DNA of 64,000 bases from an uncultured Clostridium sp. (GTDB lineage Bacteria > Bacillota > Clostridia > Lachnospirales > Lachnospiraceae). Both the position numbers and the translations under genes were made by a program. Shown one piece after another: positions 9,345 to 17,978 of this stretch. The stretch's first letter is position 1. Each line of letters starts with the position of its first letter. The stretch is from contig CAMNRM010000002.1 of assembly GCA_946553025.1 (NCBI GenBank), forward strand, positions 89,708 through 153,707. The letters run 5' to 3'. Under the pieces are notes generated by a model. It did no database searches. It was not told the DNA's origin and saw only the letters and a program-made list of their open reading frames with translations.

Positions 9345-9499
9345 CCGGTGCTCCCGTACACTGGCCTTACTTCATGCTATGCAAAGATTCTGTCCATTAG
9401 ACCGGCAAGATGCAAGATGCTTCCTGTACTTTAAAAGTCTGCCGCCGGATAAAAGCCATCCCTTCCGGTATCCCAGGTGCACTCTATCCGGTCCAACTG

Positions 9500-9530
9500 A
9501 AAAAAGCCCTGACTCGCACGGAATCAGGGC
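9500..9530 (-). terminator. Rho-independent terminator of rpsU
   Basis: On the minus strand GCCCTGA and TCAGGGC form a perfect 7-bp stem around an 11-base loop, followed by six T residues. It begins 14 bases after the rpsU stop. Confidence 0.92.
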
Positions 9531-9543
9531 CAAACCATAAGCA

Positions 9544-9720
9544 TTAGTTATACTTACGCTTTCTTGCAGCTTCAGACTTTTTCTTACGTCTTACGCTGGG
9601 CTTTTCATAATGTTCTCTTTTACGAATTTCCTGCTGAATACCGGCTTTTGCACAGTTTCTTTTGAATCTGCGTAAAGCGCTGTCCAGGCTCTCGTTATCT
9701 TTAACAATTACGTTTGACAT
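9544..9720 (-). CDS. rpsU: 30S ribosomal protein S21
   Basis: A 58-residue basic protein starting [20 protein letters not shown] and ending [15 protein letters not shown], a full-length bS21. It binds the small subunit near the 3' end of 16S rRNA and helps initiation. The gene has its own promoter (9808-9835) and its own terminator (9500-9530), so it is a single-gene transcript placed between alaS and yqfC. Many Firmicutes also carry rpsU close to yqfC/yqfD or yqeY. Confidence 0.97.
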   Translation of the reverse strand: MSNVIVKDNESLDSALRRFKRNCAKAGIQQEIRKREHYEKPSVRRKKKSEAARKRKYN

Positions 9721-9807
9721 AGCTCACACCTACCCTCCCTCCAGTTGTGGTATCTGTGCGAAAAAACTATCAAATACAACTGTTTGGGTATTTTTAGCAC
9801 TGCTGTA

Positions 9808-9835
9808 ATTATAACATAAATTCAGTATACGTCAA
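9808..9835 (-). promoter_or_regulatory. rpsU promoter
   Basis: On the minus strand TTGACG, 16 bases, then TATAAT. The predicted start near 9801 leaves a leader of about 80 bases before the rpsU ATG at 9720. Confidence 0.8.
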
Positions 9836-9944
9836 GAAAAATTTAACCGAAATTTAATTTTTCTGCAATTTTGCCGTATTTTATTGTTCCTGCATCATGC
9901 TCTGGTTATTTTTTCACCGGACGTTTTCCTTTTTTATCCTATCT

Positions 9945-12665
9945 TTACTTTAACTGCCCTTCCAATACCCGCACAGCCTCCGCAAGCGCCGCTTCAATTC
10001 CCTCCGGGTTTTTGCCGCCGGCCTGCGCCATATTCGGGCGTCCGCCGCCGCCTCCGCCAACTAAACCAGCTACGCCCTTAATCAGGTTTCCTGCGTGAGC
10101 GCCCTTATCCATAGCGCCCTGGGTTGCCGTCGCCATCAGGCTGACCTTGCCGCCTGCAACAGAGGCCAATAAGATCACGCCGTCGCCCAGTTTTTCCTTT
10201 AACTGGTCGCCGAGGTTGCGAAGACCGTTCATATCCGCCCCGTCCACCTTTGCCGCTAAAAGCTTGATGCCGCCCACTTCTTTTACCTGGTTCATCACAT
10301 CGCCTAAGGAATCCTTGGCAAGCTTATCTTTAAGTTTTTCATTCTCTGCCTGGAGCGCCTTGATCTCCTCCTGCATGGCCTCAATCCTTGCCTTTAAGCC
10401 TGCAGGCGTGGTTTTTGCCGCCTTTGCCGCCTGGTGCAGTTCTTCTTCCTCGCCCTGATAAAAATGCATCAGACCCTGCGCGGTCAATGCCTCGATTCTT
10501 CGCACGCCGGCAGCAATGCCTGCCTCGGAAAGAATCTTAAAGCAGCTGATAGCGTTCGTATTCGCCACATGGGTTCCGCCGCAGAGTTCGATGGAAAAGT
10601 CGCCCATCTTTACCACACGGACACTCTCGCCGTATTTCTCGCCAAAGAGTGCCATCGCCCCGGTTTTCTTCGCCTCTTCCAGCCCCATCACTTCCGTAAC
10701 GACAGGAAGGGAGGCGGCAATCTCCCGGTTGACCATCTCCTCAACCTCGCGGATCTCCTCCGGGGTCATCGCCGAAAAATGCGTAAAGTCAAAGCGCAGA
10801 CGATCCGGTGCAACTAAAGACCCTGCCTGTTCGACATGGCTTCCCAAAACCGTGCGCAGTGCCTTGTGCAGAAGGTGGGTGGCGCTGTGGTTCTTCGCGG
10901 TTGCCATACGGGAGGTTTCGGCAACCTTCGTCGTCACCGTTTCCCCGGTCTGGAGCATACCCTCTGCCATCACGCCCACATGGCCGATTTTTCCGCCCTG
11001 AAGCTTTATGGTTTCCTCAACCTTAAACACACCGTTTGCGCCCACGATCTCGCCGTTATCGCCCTGCTGACCGCCCATGGTCGCATAAAAGGTCGTCTTA
11101 TCAAGAATCACGGTTCCCCGCTGCCCGTCGGTTAAGGCTTCGACAATCTCATCCTCCGTCGTTAAAACCAGAACCTTTCCCTCGCCCTCAAGACGGTCAT
11201 AGCCGATAAATTCCGAGGTGATCGAAGCGTCGATGGACTGGTAAACCGTCACATCCGCGCCCATGTAGTTCGTGGTCTTTCGCATACTCTTTGCCAGCTG
11301 CTTCTGTTCCTTCATCGCCGCCGCAAAGCCTTCCTCGTCGATGGAAAGATGCTTTTCCTCTAAGATTTCCTTCGTCAGATCTATCGGGAAGCCGTAGGTA
11401 TCGTAAAGCTTAAAGGCATTCGCCCCGGAAAGCACGGTCTGTCCGGCTTTAGCCATCTCCTTTTCCATCCCGGCTAAAATCTCCAGGCCCAAGTCGATGG
11501 TCTTGTTAAACTTGTCCTCTTCCTCGGTAAGCACCTTAAAGATCATAGCCTTCTTTTCCTCTAACTGAGGATAGCCGCCGCTGGAAAGTTCAATGACGGT
11601 GCGGCTTAACTCGGCAAGAAACTGTCCCTGGATGCCAAGCTTTCTTCCATGGCGGGCAGCACGCCGCAGAAGGCGGCGCAGAACATAGCCCCGGCCCCCG
11701 TTCGACGGCATAATCCCGTCGGAAATCATAAAGGTGCAGGACTTAATATGATCCGTGACAATGCGCAGCGAAATATCGTCCTCGTGATTTTCCTTATACT
11801 TCTTCCCCGCCAGCGTACAAACCCTCTCTAAAAGAGCCAGGTTGGTATCCACCGTAAAGAGGGAATCCACATCCTGGATAACCACCGCCAGACGCTCTAA
11901 GCCCATGCCGGTATCGATATTTTTCTGTTCCAGTTCGCTGTAATGGCCCTTGCCGTCATTATCAAACTGGGTAAATACATTATTCCACACTTCAATATAG
12001 CGGTCGCACTCGCAGCCCACGGTGCACCCGGGTTTCCCGCAGCCGTACTTCTCGCCGCGGTCATAGTAAATCTCGGAACATGGGCCGCAGGGACCGGAGC
12101 CGTGCTCCCAGAAGTTATCTTCCTTGCCAAAGCGGAAAATCCTCTCCGCCGGAATCCCCACCTGCTCGTTCCAGATGGCAAACGCCTCGTCGTCCTCCTG
12201 GTAGATGGACGGATACAGACGCTCGGGGTCAAGCTTTACCACGCCGGTTAAAAACTCCCAGGACCAGTGAATAGCTTCGGTTTTAAAATAATCCCCAAAG
12301 GAAAAATTTCCCAGCATTTCAAAAAAGGTTCCGTGCCGGTCAGTCTTTCCGATATTTTCAATATCACCGGTGCGGATACACTTCTGACAGGTCGTCACCC
12401 GCTTTCTCGGCGGAATCTCCTGCCCGGTAAAATAAGGCTTTAACGGTGCCATACCGGAATTAATCAGCAGCAGGCTGTTGTCATTATGCGGAACCAGGGA
12501 AAAACTCTTCAGGCGAAGATGGTTCTTGCTCTCAAAAAAAGCCAGGAATGCCTCCCGTAGCTCATTCACCCCAAACGGGCGATTCTTATCTTCCCCGGAT
12601 TCCCTCCATCCCTGATACCGGGCAATGGCTTCCTCGTACTTTAGAAAATCCTTATAATTTTCCAA
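9945..12665 (-). CDS. alaS: Alanyl-tRNA synthetase
   Basis: 906 residues. It begins at a TTG codon (12663-12665) with GGAGG nine bases upstream. No ATG lies near the conserved start, and GVNELREAFLAFFESK begins only at about residue 32, so there is an N-terminal extension of about 30 residues. Class II motifs are present (TGDIENIGKTDRHGTFFEML). A clostridial cysteine-rich insert follows (CGKPGCTVGCECD). The editing domain HSATHLLHKALR and CGGTHV supply the zinc ligands. The C-Ala coiled coil and glycine-rich end (VGGGGGGRPNMAQAGG) are complete. It charges tRNA-Ala. A 41-codon membrane-protein gene ends 16 bases upstream and is probably cotranscribed. Confidence 0.97.
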   Translation of the reverse strand: MENYKDFLKYEEAIARYQGWRESGEDKNRPFGVNELREAFLAFFESKNHLRLKSFSLVPHNDNSLLLINSGMAPLKPYFTGQEIPPRKRVTTCQKCIRTGDIENIGKTDRHGTFFEMLGNFSFGDYFKTEAIHWSWEFLTGVVKLDPERLYPSIYQEDDEAFAIWNEQVGIPAERIFRFGKEDNFWEHGSGPCGPCSEIYYDRGEKYGCGKPGCTVGCECDRYIEVWNNVFTQFDNDGKGHYSELEQKNIDTGMGLERLAVVIQDVDSLFTVDTNLALLERVCTLAGKKYKENHEDDISLRIVTDHIKSCTFMISDGIMPSNGGRGYVLRRLLRRAARHGRKLGIQGQFLAELSRTVIELSSGGYPQLEEKKAMIFKVLTEEEDKFNKTIDLGLEILAGMEKEMAKAGQTVLSGANAFKLYDTYGFPIDLTKEILEEKHLSIDEEGFAAAMKEQKQLAKSMRKTTNYMGADVTVYQSIDASITSEFIGYDRLEGEGKVLVLTTEDEIVEALTDGQRGTVILDKTTFYATMGGQQGDNGEIVGANGVFKVEETIKLQGGKIGHVGVMAEGMLQTGETVTTKVAETSRMATAKNHSATHLLHKALRTVLGSHVEQAGSLVAPDRLRFDFTHFSAMTPEEIREVEEMVNREIAASLPVVTEVMGLEEAKKTGAMALFGEKYGESVRVVKMGDFSIELCGGTHVANTNAISCFKILSEAGIAAGVRRIEALTAQGLMHFYQGEEEELHQAAKAAKTTPAGLKARIEAMQEEIKALQAENEKLKDKLAKDSLGDVMNQVKEVGGIKLLAAKVDGADMNGLRNLGDQLKEKLGDGVILLASVAGGKVSLMATATQGAMDKGAHAGNLIKGVAGLVGGGGGGRPNMAQAGGKNPEGIEAALAEAVRVLEGQLK

Positions 12666-12681
12666 CTTCAGTTACCTCCAA

Positions 12682-12807
12682 CTATTTGCTTTTCTGTAAA
12701 TCTTTTTTATCCCTGTACTTCTTTCCAAGGACAATTCCCCCAAAAGCAAGTGCTGCAAAAAACGCCACACGTATCGCATAATAAATAAAATTTACGATTA
12801 TTGCCAT
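12682..12807 (-). CDS. Small single-pass membrane protein in front of alaS
   Basis: A 41-residue protein, MAIIVNFIYYAIRVAFFAAL..., with one membrane segment (about 3-27) and a very basic tail ending KKDLQKSK. The ribosome binding site GGAGGAG is eight bases before the ATG. It ends 16 bases before the alaS TTG and lies just downstream of the promoter at 12878-12906, so it is the first gene of the alaS transcript. I do not recognise a family. Function unknown. Confidence 0.6.
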   Translation of the reverse strand: MAIIVNFIYYAIRVAFFAALAFGGIVLGKKYRDKKDLQKSK

Positions 12808-12821
12808 AAAAAAACTCCTCC

Positions 12822-12952
12822 TAAATGTAATCCTGCCCTTTATTTATCTTTCGGCAGTTTTTTCACTTTATTGCAAAATTATAATATTACAATTACAATA
12901 TTACAATAAAAGCTTTCCTCGTTTTATGGTATCATAGGCGGATTACATTTTC
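12822..12952. repeat. Long-range inverted repeat flanking the alaS promoter
   Basis: AAATGTAATCC followed by TGCC (12823-12837) is mirrored by GGC followed by GGATTACATTT (12938-12951), about 100 bp apart. The arms bracket the promoter at 12878-12906. They may be paired operator sites or the ends of a small element. No flanking direct repeats were found. Confidence 0.45.
12878..12906 (-). promoter_or_regulatory. Promoter of small membrane gene-alaS
   Basis: On the minus strand TTGTAA, 17 bases, then a perfect TATAAT, within a very AT-rich tract. The predicted start near 12870 leaves a leader of about 63 bases. This is too short for a T-box, and no T-box motif is visible. Confidence 0.65.
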
Positions 12953-12977
12953 AAGTAAAATTACAAATAAAATAGAC

Positions 12978-13020
12978 AAAAAACCGGCTTCTATGCAGAA
13001 AATCTGCGGGAAAGAAACCG
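12978..13020 (-). terminator. Terminator of the LprI-like gene
   Basis: On the minus strand CGGTTTCT pairs with AGAAGCCG (one G-T pair), enclosing an inner GCAGA/TCTGC hairpin, followed by a T run. It is about 35 bases after the stop codon at 13055. Confidence 0.75.
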
Positions 13021-13054
13021 ATTTTTAAAATGATTTATTGTTTATGATTCTTCG

Positions 13055-14035
13055 TTATTCCTGGTATTTCTCCAAAAGCGCATAGGCCCTCTCGCGGTTA
13101 GAGGAGGCTATACTGGCAATGTAATCGACGCTTTCCAGCGAACCTCCGCTGTTTTTCTTTGCCGCCTCCTCCGCCAGGCTGTCCCTTAACTGCACCCATT
13201 CCTGCTGCTCTTTTTTCAGCTTCTCGCAGGCCATGGCATCTAAGGAATCACAGAGCAGACGATAAATCCCCTCCATCTCCCGCTCCCAGATCCGCTGTTC
13301 GGTCTGCGCGGCGGTTTTTACCGAATACACGTTATTTTCCGTTTCCGATTTGCGCATCTGCTCGATCTGCCGGTCAATCTGCGGAAAACGTTCCTGGTAT
13401 TCCTTTAAGCCTTCCTGTAAATCCGTGGGATATTCTGTGATTTCCAAAACCACTTCACCCGCCGGAGCATTCTGCGCGGCACGTTCTGCCAATGGTGCCT
13501 GGCCGGTATCCGCCGTCTTTGCTTTATCTGCCTGCGGTAATTCTCCTGCATCTTCCCCGGTCTGTTCCCCGTCAAATACTTTTGCATCCTCCGGTGCTTC
13601 TTTGGCAGACGCAAAACCTTCGCCCTCCGGTGCCGCCCTGGCAGGTGCTGCTTCGCCATCCGGCACCGCCCCGGCAGGTGCTGCTTCGCCCCCCGGCACA
13701 GTCCCGGCAGGTGCTGCTTCACCCTCCGGCACAGTCCCGGCAGATGCAAAATCAATCGCCGCTGCCCGGGGCATGGCATCTCCTTTAGCGTCTTCCCCGT
13801 GCGGTGCAGGTGCTCCCTCTTCTATCGCCTCAGGCAGTGCATCCTCTGCCATCCCCTGCCCGCTGTCTGCGGATTCCTCTTCCGGCAGCACCCGCGTATA
13901 TTCCTGTCTGTGCGGCTGGGTTTCTGCCATCTTTGCTATCTGACGAGTCACATACGAATTCGTCAGACAGGTAATTCCCGTCCCTGCCGCTAAAATGCCC
14001 AGAATCACCATCCATATTTTTAAGCTGCCCTTCAT
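13055..14035 (-). CDS. LprI/DUF1311-like extracytoplasmic protein with Ala/Pro/Glu repeats
   Basis: 326 residues. Residues 7-27 form an uncleaved or weak signal anchor (IWMVILGILAAGTGITCL). Residues 45-195 are low complexity, rich in Ala, Glu, Pro and Gly. They contain three to four copies of an 11-residue unit of the type TVPEGEAAPAG, whose copies are also near-identical at DNA level (13630-13740). The C-terminal 120 residues (MEGIYRLLCDSLD, KLKKEQQEWVQLRDSLAEEA, RERAYALLEKYQE) match the LprI/DUF1311 pattern, a helical domain found in lysozyme-inhibitor-like and other envelope proteins. The likely picture is a surface protein with a flexible repeat stalk. Function is not known. The gene is monocistronic with its own terminator. 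Confidence 0.6.
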   Translation of the reverse strand: MKGSLKIWMVILGILAAGTGITCLTNSYVTRQIAKMAETQPHRQEYTRVLPEEESADSGQGMAEDALPEAIEEGAPAPHGEDAKGDAMPRAAAIDFASAGTVPEGEAAPAGTVPGGEAAPAGAVPDGEAAPARAAPEGEGFASAKEAPEDAKVFDGEQTGEDAGELPQADKAKTADTGQAPLAERAAQNAPAGEVVLEITEYPTDLQEGLKEYQERFPQIDRQIEQMRKSETENNVYSVKTAAQTEQRIWEREMEGIYRLLCDSLDAMACEKLKKEQQEWVQLRDSLAEEAAKKNSGGSLESVDYIASIASSNRERAYALLEKYQE

Positions 14036-14184
14036 TCCATCATCCTTTGCTTTAATCGTCCGTAATGCTTAATTTCCTTTTCTCTTCTTCAAAGATAACA
14101 TAAACCGGAAAGAAAAGAAATAGCTAAAAGGAAGACGTAATATTTTGTAAGCTTTCCTTAAATGTTCCAGCAGAAATCTCATGG

Positions 14185-14673
14185 TTAAACCGAGGAAGTA
14201 ATTCCCGGATCGTCCATCAGATTTTTTCCGTCCGCCGCCGATGTGGCCAGTTTATCACAGCGTTCATTTAAAGGATGACCGGCATGTCCCTTCACCCAGA
14301 TAAAGGTTACCTGGTGGGATTCTTTCGCTTTGAGCAGGCGTTTCCACAGATCAATGTTCTTTACAGGATTGCTCTTTCCCCTGGTCCAGTTATTGGCAAC
14401 CCATTTTTCAATCCAGTGCTGGTTAAAGGCATCAATTAAATACTTGGAGTCGGAGTACAGTTCTACCTGGCAGGGGCGGTTCAATGCCTCTAAGCCCACG
14501 ATGGCAGCCAAAAGTTCCATACGGTTATTCGTCGTCCGCTTAAAGCCACCGGACATGGTTTTTTCGTGAAGGACTCCACGCTGGTCCACAAAATGAAGAA
14601 TTGTGCCGTAACCTCCCGGCCCGTCAGGATTCCCCCGGGCCGATCCGTCCGTATAGATCTGTACTTTACTCAT
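14185..14673 (-). CDS. rnhA: Ribonuclease HI
   Basis: 162 residues. The N-terminus VQIYTDGSARGNPDGPGGYG has the first catalytic Asp in TDGSA. NNRMELLAA gives the catalytic Glu, YSDSKYLIDA the second Asp, and GHAGHPLNERCDKLA the last acidic residue with the loop His. It cleaves RNA in RNA-DNA hybrids. It follows the metallo-hydrolase gene by about 30 bp on the same strand and is probably cotranscribed. ATG 14673 has an AAAGGATG site. Confidence 0.96.
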   Translation of the reverse strand: MSKVQIYTDGSARGNPDGPGGYGTILHFVDQRGVLHEKTMSGGFKRTTNNRMELLAAIVGLEALNRPCQVELYSDSKYLIDAFNQHWIEKWVANNWTRGKSNPVKNIDLWKRLLKAKESHQVTFIWVKGHAGHPLNERCDKLATSAADGKNLMDDPGITSSV

Positions 14674-14705
14674 AAATCATCCTTTCTATGCACCCTCTGC
14701 CCGGT

Positions 14706-16307
14706 CTATCGATCCCACTTGTCACAGAGGGACATAATCTGATCCGTAAACTTCGCAAGGTCTTTATTCGCCCCGCCTTCATTGTGATGGATAACCCGAA
14801 GCAGACGCTCTCCGGCACTGAGCAGGCGCATGTAAACGGAGGTTGCTTTCTTCTTGGCAACGGTCGTCTTAACCACCGGAATACCTGCTGCCTCACGAAT
14901 CCATACATTCTCTGCCAGATCAAAGATTGACCCGGAAAACGGCGCAGAAGCCTCCAGCCCCATATCCTTCTTTAAGCCTTCGGCAAAATAATCGCAGACC
15001 GTATCCTGCCCGTGCACCATAAATACATGGCTTGGTTTGTTCTTAAACGCGCCGATCCATGCCAGAAGCCCGTCGCGGTCGGCATGGCCGCTGATTCCGT
15101 CAATCAGTTCAATATGGGCAACCACATCGATGGACTCGCCGAAGATCTTAACCTCACTTGCTCCTTCCAAAAGGCTGCGTCCTAAGGTTCCCTCGGCCTG
15201 GTATCCGGCAAAGACCACCGAACACTCTTTCCGCCAGAGGTTATGCTTTAAATGATGGCGGATACGTCCCGCATCACACATGCCGGCCGCGGAGATAATT
15301 ACCTTGGGCGTCATATCAAAGTTGATGTTCTTGGACTCTTCACTGGTAATGGAGAGCTTAAGTCCCGGAAAGCCAATCGGGTTAATCCCCTGACGAACCA
15401 GGGCCTTGGTTTCCTCGTCAAAGCACTCCTGCATATTTTCCTTAAAGACCTGGGTCGCCTCCACGGCAAGCGGACTGTCCACATAGACCTCAAACCCGTC
15501 ATGCCCGGTGACCAGGCCGTCTGCCTTAATCTGACGGATAAAATATAAAAGTTCCTGGGTACGCCCTACGGCAAAGGCAGGGATGACCACATTTCCGCCC
15601 CGATCCAAGGTCTGCTGGATAATCTTTGCCAGATCCGCCGCATAATTCGTGCGTTTCTTGTGGTAGCGGTCGCCGTAGGTACATTCCATAATCACGTAAT
15701 CGGCGTCTTCGATATAGGTCGGATCGCAGATCAGCGGCTTATTCTTATTCCCGATATCGCCGGAGAATACCAGCTTCTTTTCCACGTCCCCTTCCCTGGC
15801 CCAGACTTCAATCGAAGCCGAACCCAGTAAATGCCCCGCATCGGTAAAGCGCACCTTAATATCCTCGTTCAGTTCCATCTGCGCACCGTAAGGACAGGCT
15901 TCAATCAGCTTGATTACGCCCAGGGCATCTTTCATCTCGTAGAGCGCCGTGGTTTCCTCTTTACCTGCACGTCTGGCCTTCCGGTTCTTCCACTCGGCCT
16001 CCATCTCCTGGATGTGGGCACTGTCACGAAGCATAATATCGCAGAGATCGGCAGTGGCATCCGTGGCAATAACCCTCCCCCGAAATCCCCGAGCGTAAAT
16101 ATAGGGAAGGTAGCCCGCATGGTCAATGTGGGCGTGGGTGAGCAGAACAAAATCAATCTCGCTGTAGCTTACCGGCGGTTCTACATTCTCATAAAGATTC
16201 TGTCCCTGCTTCATCCCGCAGTCAACAAAAAGCTTGGTTTCTCCGACTTCCAGATAATGACAGCTCCCCGTCACTTCATGATCGGCTCCGATAAATTCTA
16301 ACTTCAT
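14706..16307 (-). CDS. Metallo-beta-lactamase/beta-CASP ribonuclease-like hydrolase
   Basis: 533 residues from ATG 16307, which has AAGGAGGGTTTTC directly upstream. A longer in-frame start at 16352 has no site. The zinc motif THAHIDHAG (HxHxDH) lies at about 57-65. The beta-CASP signatures follow: IECTYGDRYH-like MECTYGDRYH, IIPAFAVGRTQELL-like VIPAFAVGRTQELL, AAGMCDAGRIRHHLKH and SGHADRDGL. The protein belongs to the YSH1/CPSF73-like group, probable RNA nucleases distinct from RNase J. No KH domain is seen. It is transcribed just ahead of rnhA, so both may act in RNA turnover. Confidence 0.9.
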   Translation of the reverse strand: MKLEFIGADHEVTGSCHYLEVGETKLFVDCGMKQGQNLYENVEPPVSYSEIDFVLLTHAHIDHAGYLPYIYARGFRGRVIATDATADLCDIMLRDSAHIQEMEAEWKNRKARRAGKEETTALYEMKDALGVIKLIEACPYGAQMELNEDIKVRFTDAGHLLGSASIEVWAREGDVEKKLVFSGDIGNKNKPLICDPTYIEDADYVIMECTYGDRYHKKRTNYAADLAKIIQQTLDRGGNVVIPAFAVGRTQELLYFIRQIKADGLVTGHDGFEVYVDSPLAVEATQVFKENMQECFDEETKALVRQGINPIGFPGLKLSITSEESKNINFDMTPKVIISAAGMCDAGRIRHHLKHNLWRKECSVVFAGYQAEGTLGRSLLEGASEVKIFGESIDVVAHIELIDGISGHADRDGLLAWIGAFKNKPSHVFMVHGQDTVCDYFAEGLKKDMGLEASAPFSGSIFDLAENVWIREAAGIPVVKTTVAKKKATSVYMRLLSAGERLLRVIHHNEGGANKDLAKFTDQIMSLCDKWDR

Positions 16308-16440
16308 GAAAACCCTCCTTCGTATTCTTTTGTTCATTTTCCGCATCTTCACGATAAACTATACAAATTCTTGTCTTATTCTCAGTATAACATAAAACAA
16401 TTCTTTAGGAAAGGATTAATTGTCCGTAATTTTCAAAAAA

Positions 16441-17916
16441 TTATATAATAATGCAGATCATCCCGCCGCTGCTGTCATTGATAATTTTCTGCATGGTATC
16501 CTGAAGTTTTATCTGGCTCTCATCGGTGAGCTGGGAAATCTTTGCCTGAATCCCGTCGCCCACAATCTGTTCGATGGACTTTCCGAAAATATTGGCATCC
16601 CACACCCCGTCGGGATTTTCCCGGCTGCTCTCCTTAATGTAGGAAATTAAATCCTGGGCCTGCTGCTCGCTCCCGACAATCGGTGCAATTTCCGTCTGGA
16701 TCTGCGCCCGCAGCATGTGGATGGAGGGCGCTTCGGCTTTAATCTTTACCCCGTATTTATTCCCGTGGCGGATCACCTGCGGCTCATCCAAAAGGATTTC
16801 CGATCGCTCCGGCATCACTGCCCCATAGCCTTTAATCCGCACCTGGCTGATGGCATTTAAGACTTTTTCGTACTCCTTCTGCATCCTTGACAGACTCTCT
16901 AAGGTCTGCATCAGCTGGTATTCCCCTTCGATGGGAAGACCGGTCACGTCACTGATAATCTGGTAATAGCAGTTGTCGTCCATCACGATATTCATGGAAA
17001 CACAGCCGTTGGCCAGATTCATCCGATCCATGCGGATTTCCTCCATAAACTCTGCCTGGACATCCTCTGCCCCGCGGGCGACATCCTTCATCTGGCTGAC
17101 CGAGGAGAGCACCTGTTTTGCGGCTGCAATCACCTGGGCCTTTACCGGGTGATCCGCAGGAAGGATTTCCAGCCATTTGGGAATCGAAAAGTCCATGCGC
17201 ACAACCGGGAATTCTTTCAATACTTTTTCCAGCATATGGTAAATATCTTCCCGCTTTAACTGTTCGCAGTTTACCGGCATCACCGTGACCTTGTACTCTT
17301 CTTCCATGGCATCGGCCAGGGCAAGCGTTTCCTCGGAAAACGGCCGGGCGGAGTTTAGGAGCACGATAAAGGGCTTGTGCAGGGCCTTTAATTCCTCGAT
17401 AGCGGTGTGTTCTGCTTCTATGTAGTTCGGGCGCTTTAAATCCCCGAAGGAGCCGTCGCAGGTAACGACCACACCAATCGTTGAATGATCGGTGATTACC
17501 TTCCTCGTCCCGATTTCCGCTGCCTTGGTAAACGGAATTTCCGTATCGTACCAGGGCGTTTTCACCATGCGCTCCATATCGTTTTCAATATGGCCTGCTG
17601 CTCCCTCAACCATAAAGCCCACACAGTCAATCAGGCGGATTTTTACCGAGATCCCGTCCCCTAACTGAATCTGTGCCGCGTCCTTGGGGATGAATTTCGG
17701 CTCCGTCGTCATCACCGTTTTTCCGGCGGCGCTCTGGGGAAGTTCATCCCGGCTTACGTTTCTGTCCGCTTCATTTTCCATGGAGGGAAGAACCAAAAGC
17801 TCCATAAAGCGCTTGATAAAGGTTGATTTTCCTGTTCTGACCGGGCCTACCACACCCAGATAAATTTCTCCTTTCGTGCGGGCTTCCATATCTTTGTATA
17901 CATGAAAACTGTCCAT
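16441..17916 (-). CDS. spoIVA: Stage IV sporulation protein A (spore coat basement ATPase)
   Basis: 491 residues. The P-loop GVVGPVRTGKST (about 21-32) is near-invariant in SpoIVA. RLIDCVGFMVEGAAGH and the C-terminal SSGGMICIII, which contacts SpoVM and the forespore membrane in Bacillus, are also diagnostic. SpoIVA is an ATP-hydrolysing, polymerising protein that forms the basement layer of the spore coat. ATG 17916 has AAGGGGGTA upstream. The gene is separate from the liv operon 63 bp upstream. A TATAAT and a CATATACT-like stretch are visible at 17937-17950, but I could not assign a sigma-E promoter with confidence. The gene alone shows the organism is an endospore former. Confidence 0.97.
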   Translation of the reverse strand: MDSFHVYKDMEARTKGEIYLGVVGPVRTGKSTFIKRFMELLVLPSMENEADRNVSRDELPQSAAGKTVMTTEPKFIPKDAAQIQLGDGISVKIRLIDCVGFMVEGAAGHIENDMERMVKTPWYDTEIPFTKAAEIGTRKVITDHSTIGVVVTCDGSFGDLKRPNYIEAEHTAIEELKALHKPFIVLLNSARPFSEETLALADAMEEEYKVTVMPVNCEQLKREDIYHMLEKVLKEFPVVRMDFSIPKWLEILPADHPVKAQVIAAAKQVLSSVSQMKDVARGAEDVQAEFMEEIRMDRMNLANGCVSMNIVMDDNCYYQIISDVTGLPIEGEYQLMQTLESLSRMQKEYEKVLNAISQVRIKGYGAVMPERSEILLDEPQVIRHGNKYGVKIKAEAPSIHMLRAQIQTEIAPIVGSEQQAQDLISYIKESSRENPDGVWDANIFGKSIEQIVGDGIQAKISQLTDESQIKLQDTMQKIINDSSGGMICIII

Positions 17917-17978
17917 AAAAATACCCCCTTGCTATGCTGATTATAGTATATGCAGGGGGGTTGAGGTTATAGACCTCG

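Noticed and set aside
12810..12940. Possible T-box leader in front of alaS
   Set aside because: The transcript leader is only about 60 bases, and neither the T-box sequence nor an antiterminator/terminator pair is visible.
17957..17976. GAGGT-ACCTC hairpin after livF as operon terminator
   Set aside because: Only five base pairs and no T run on the minus strand. It may contribute weakly but cannot be called.
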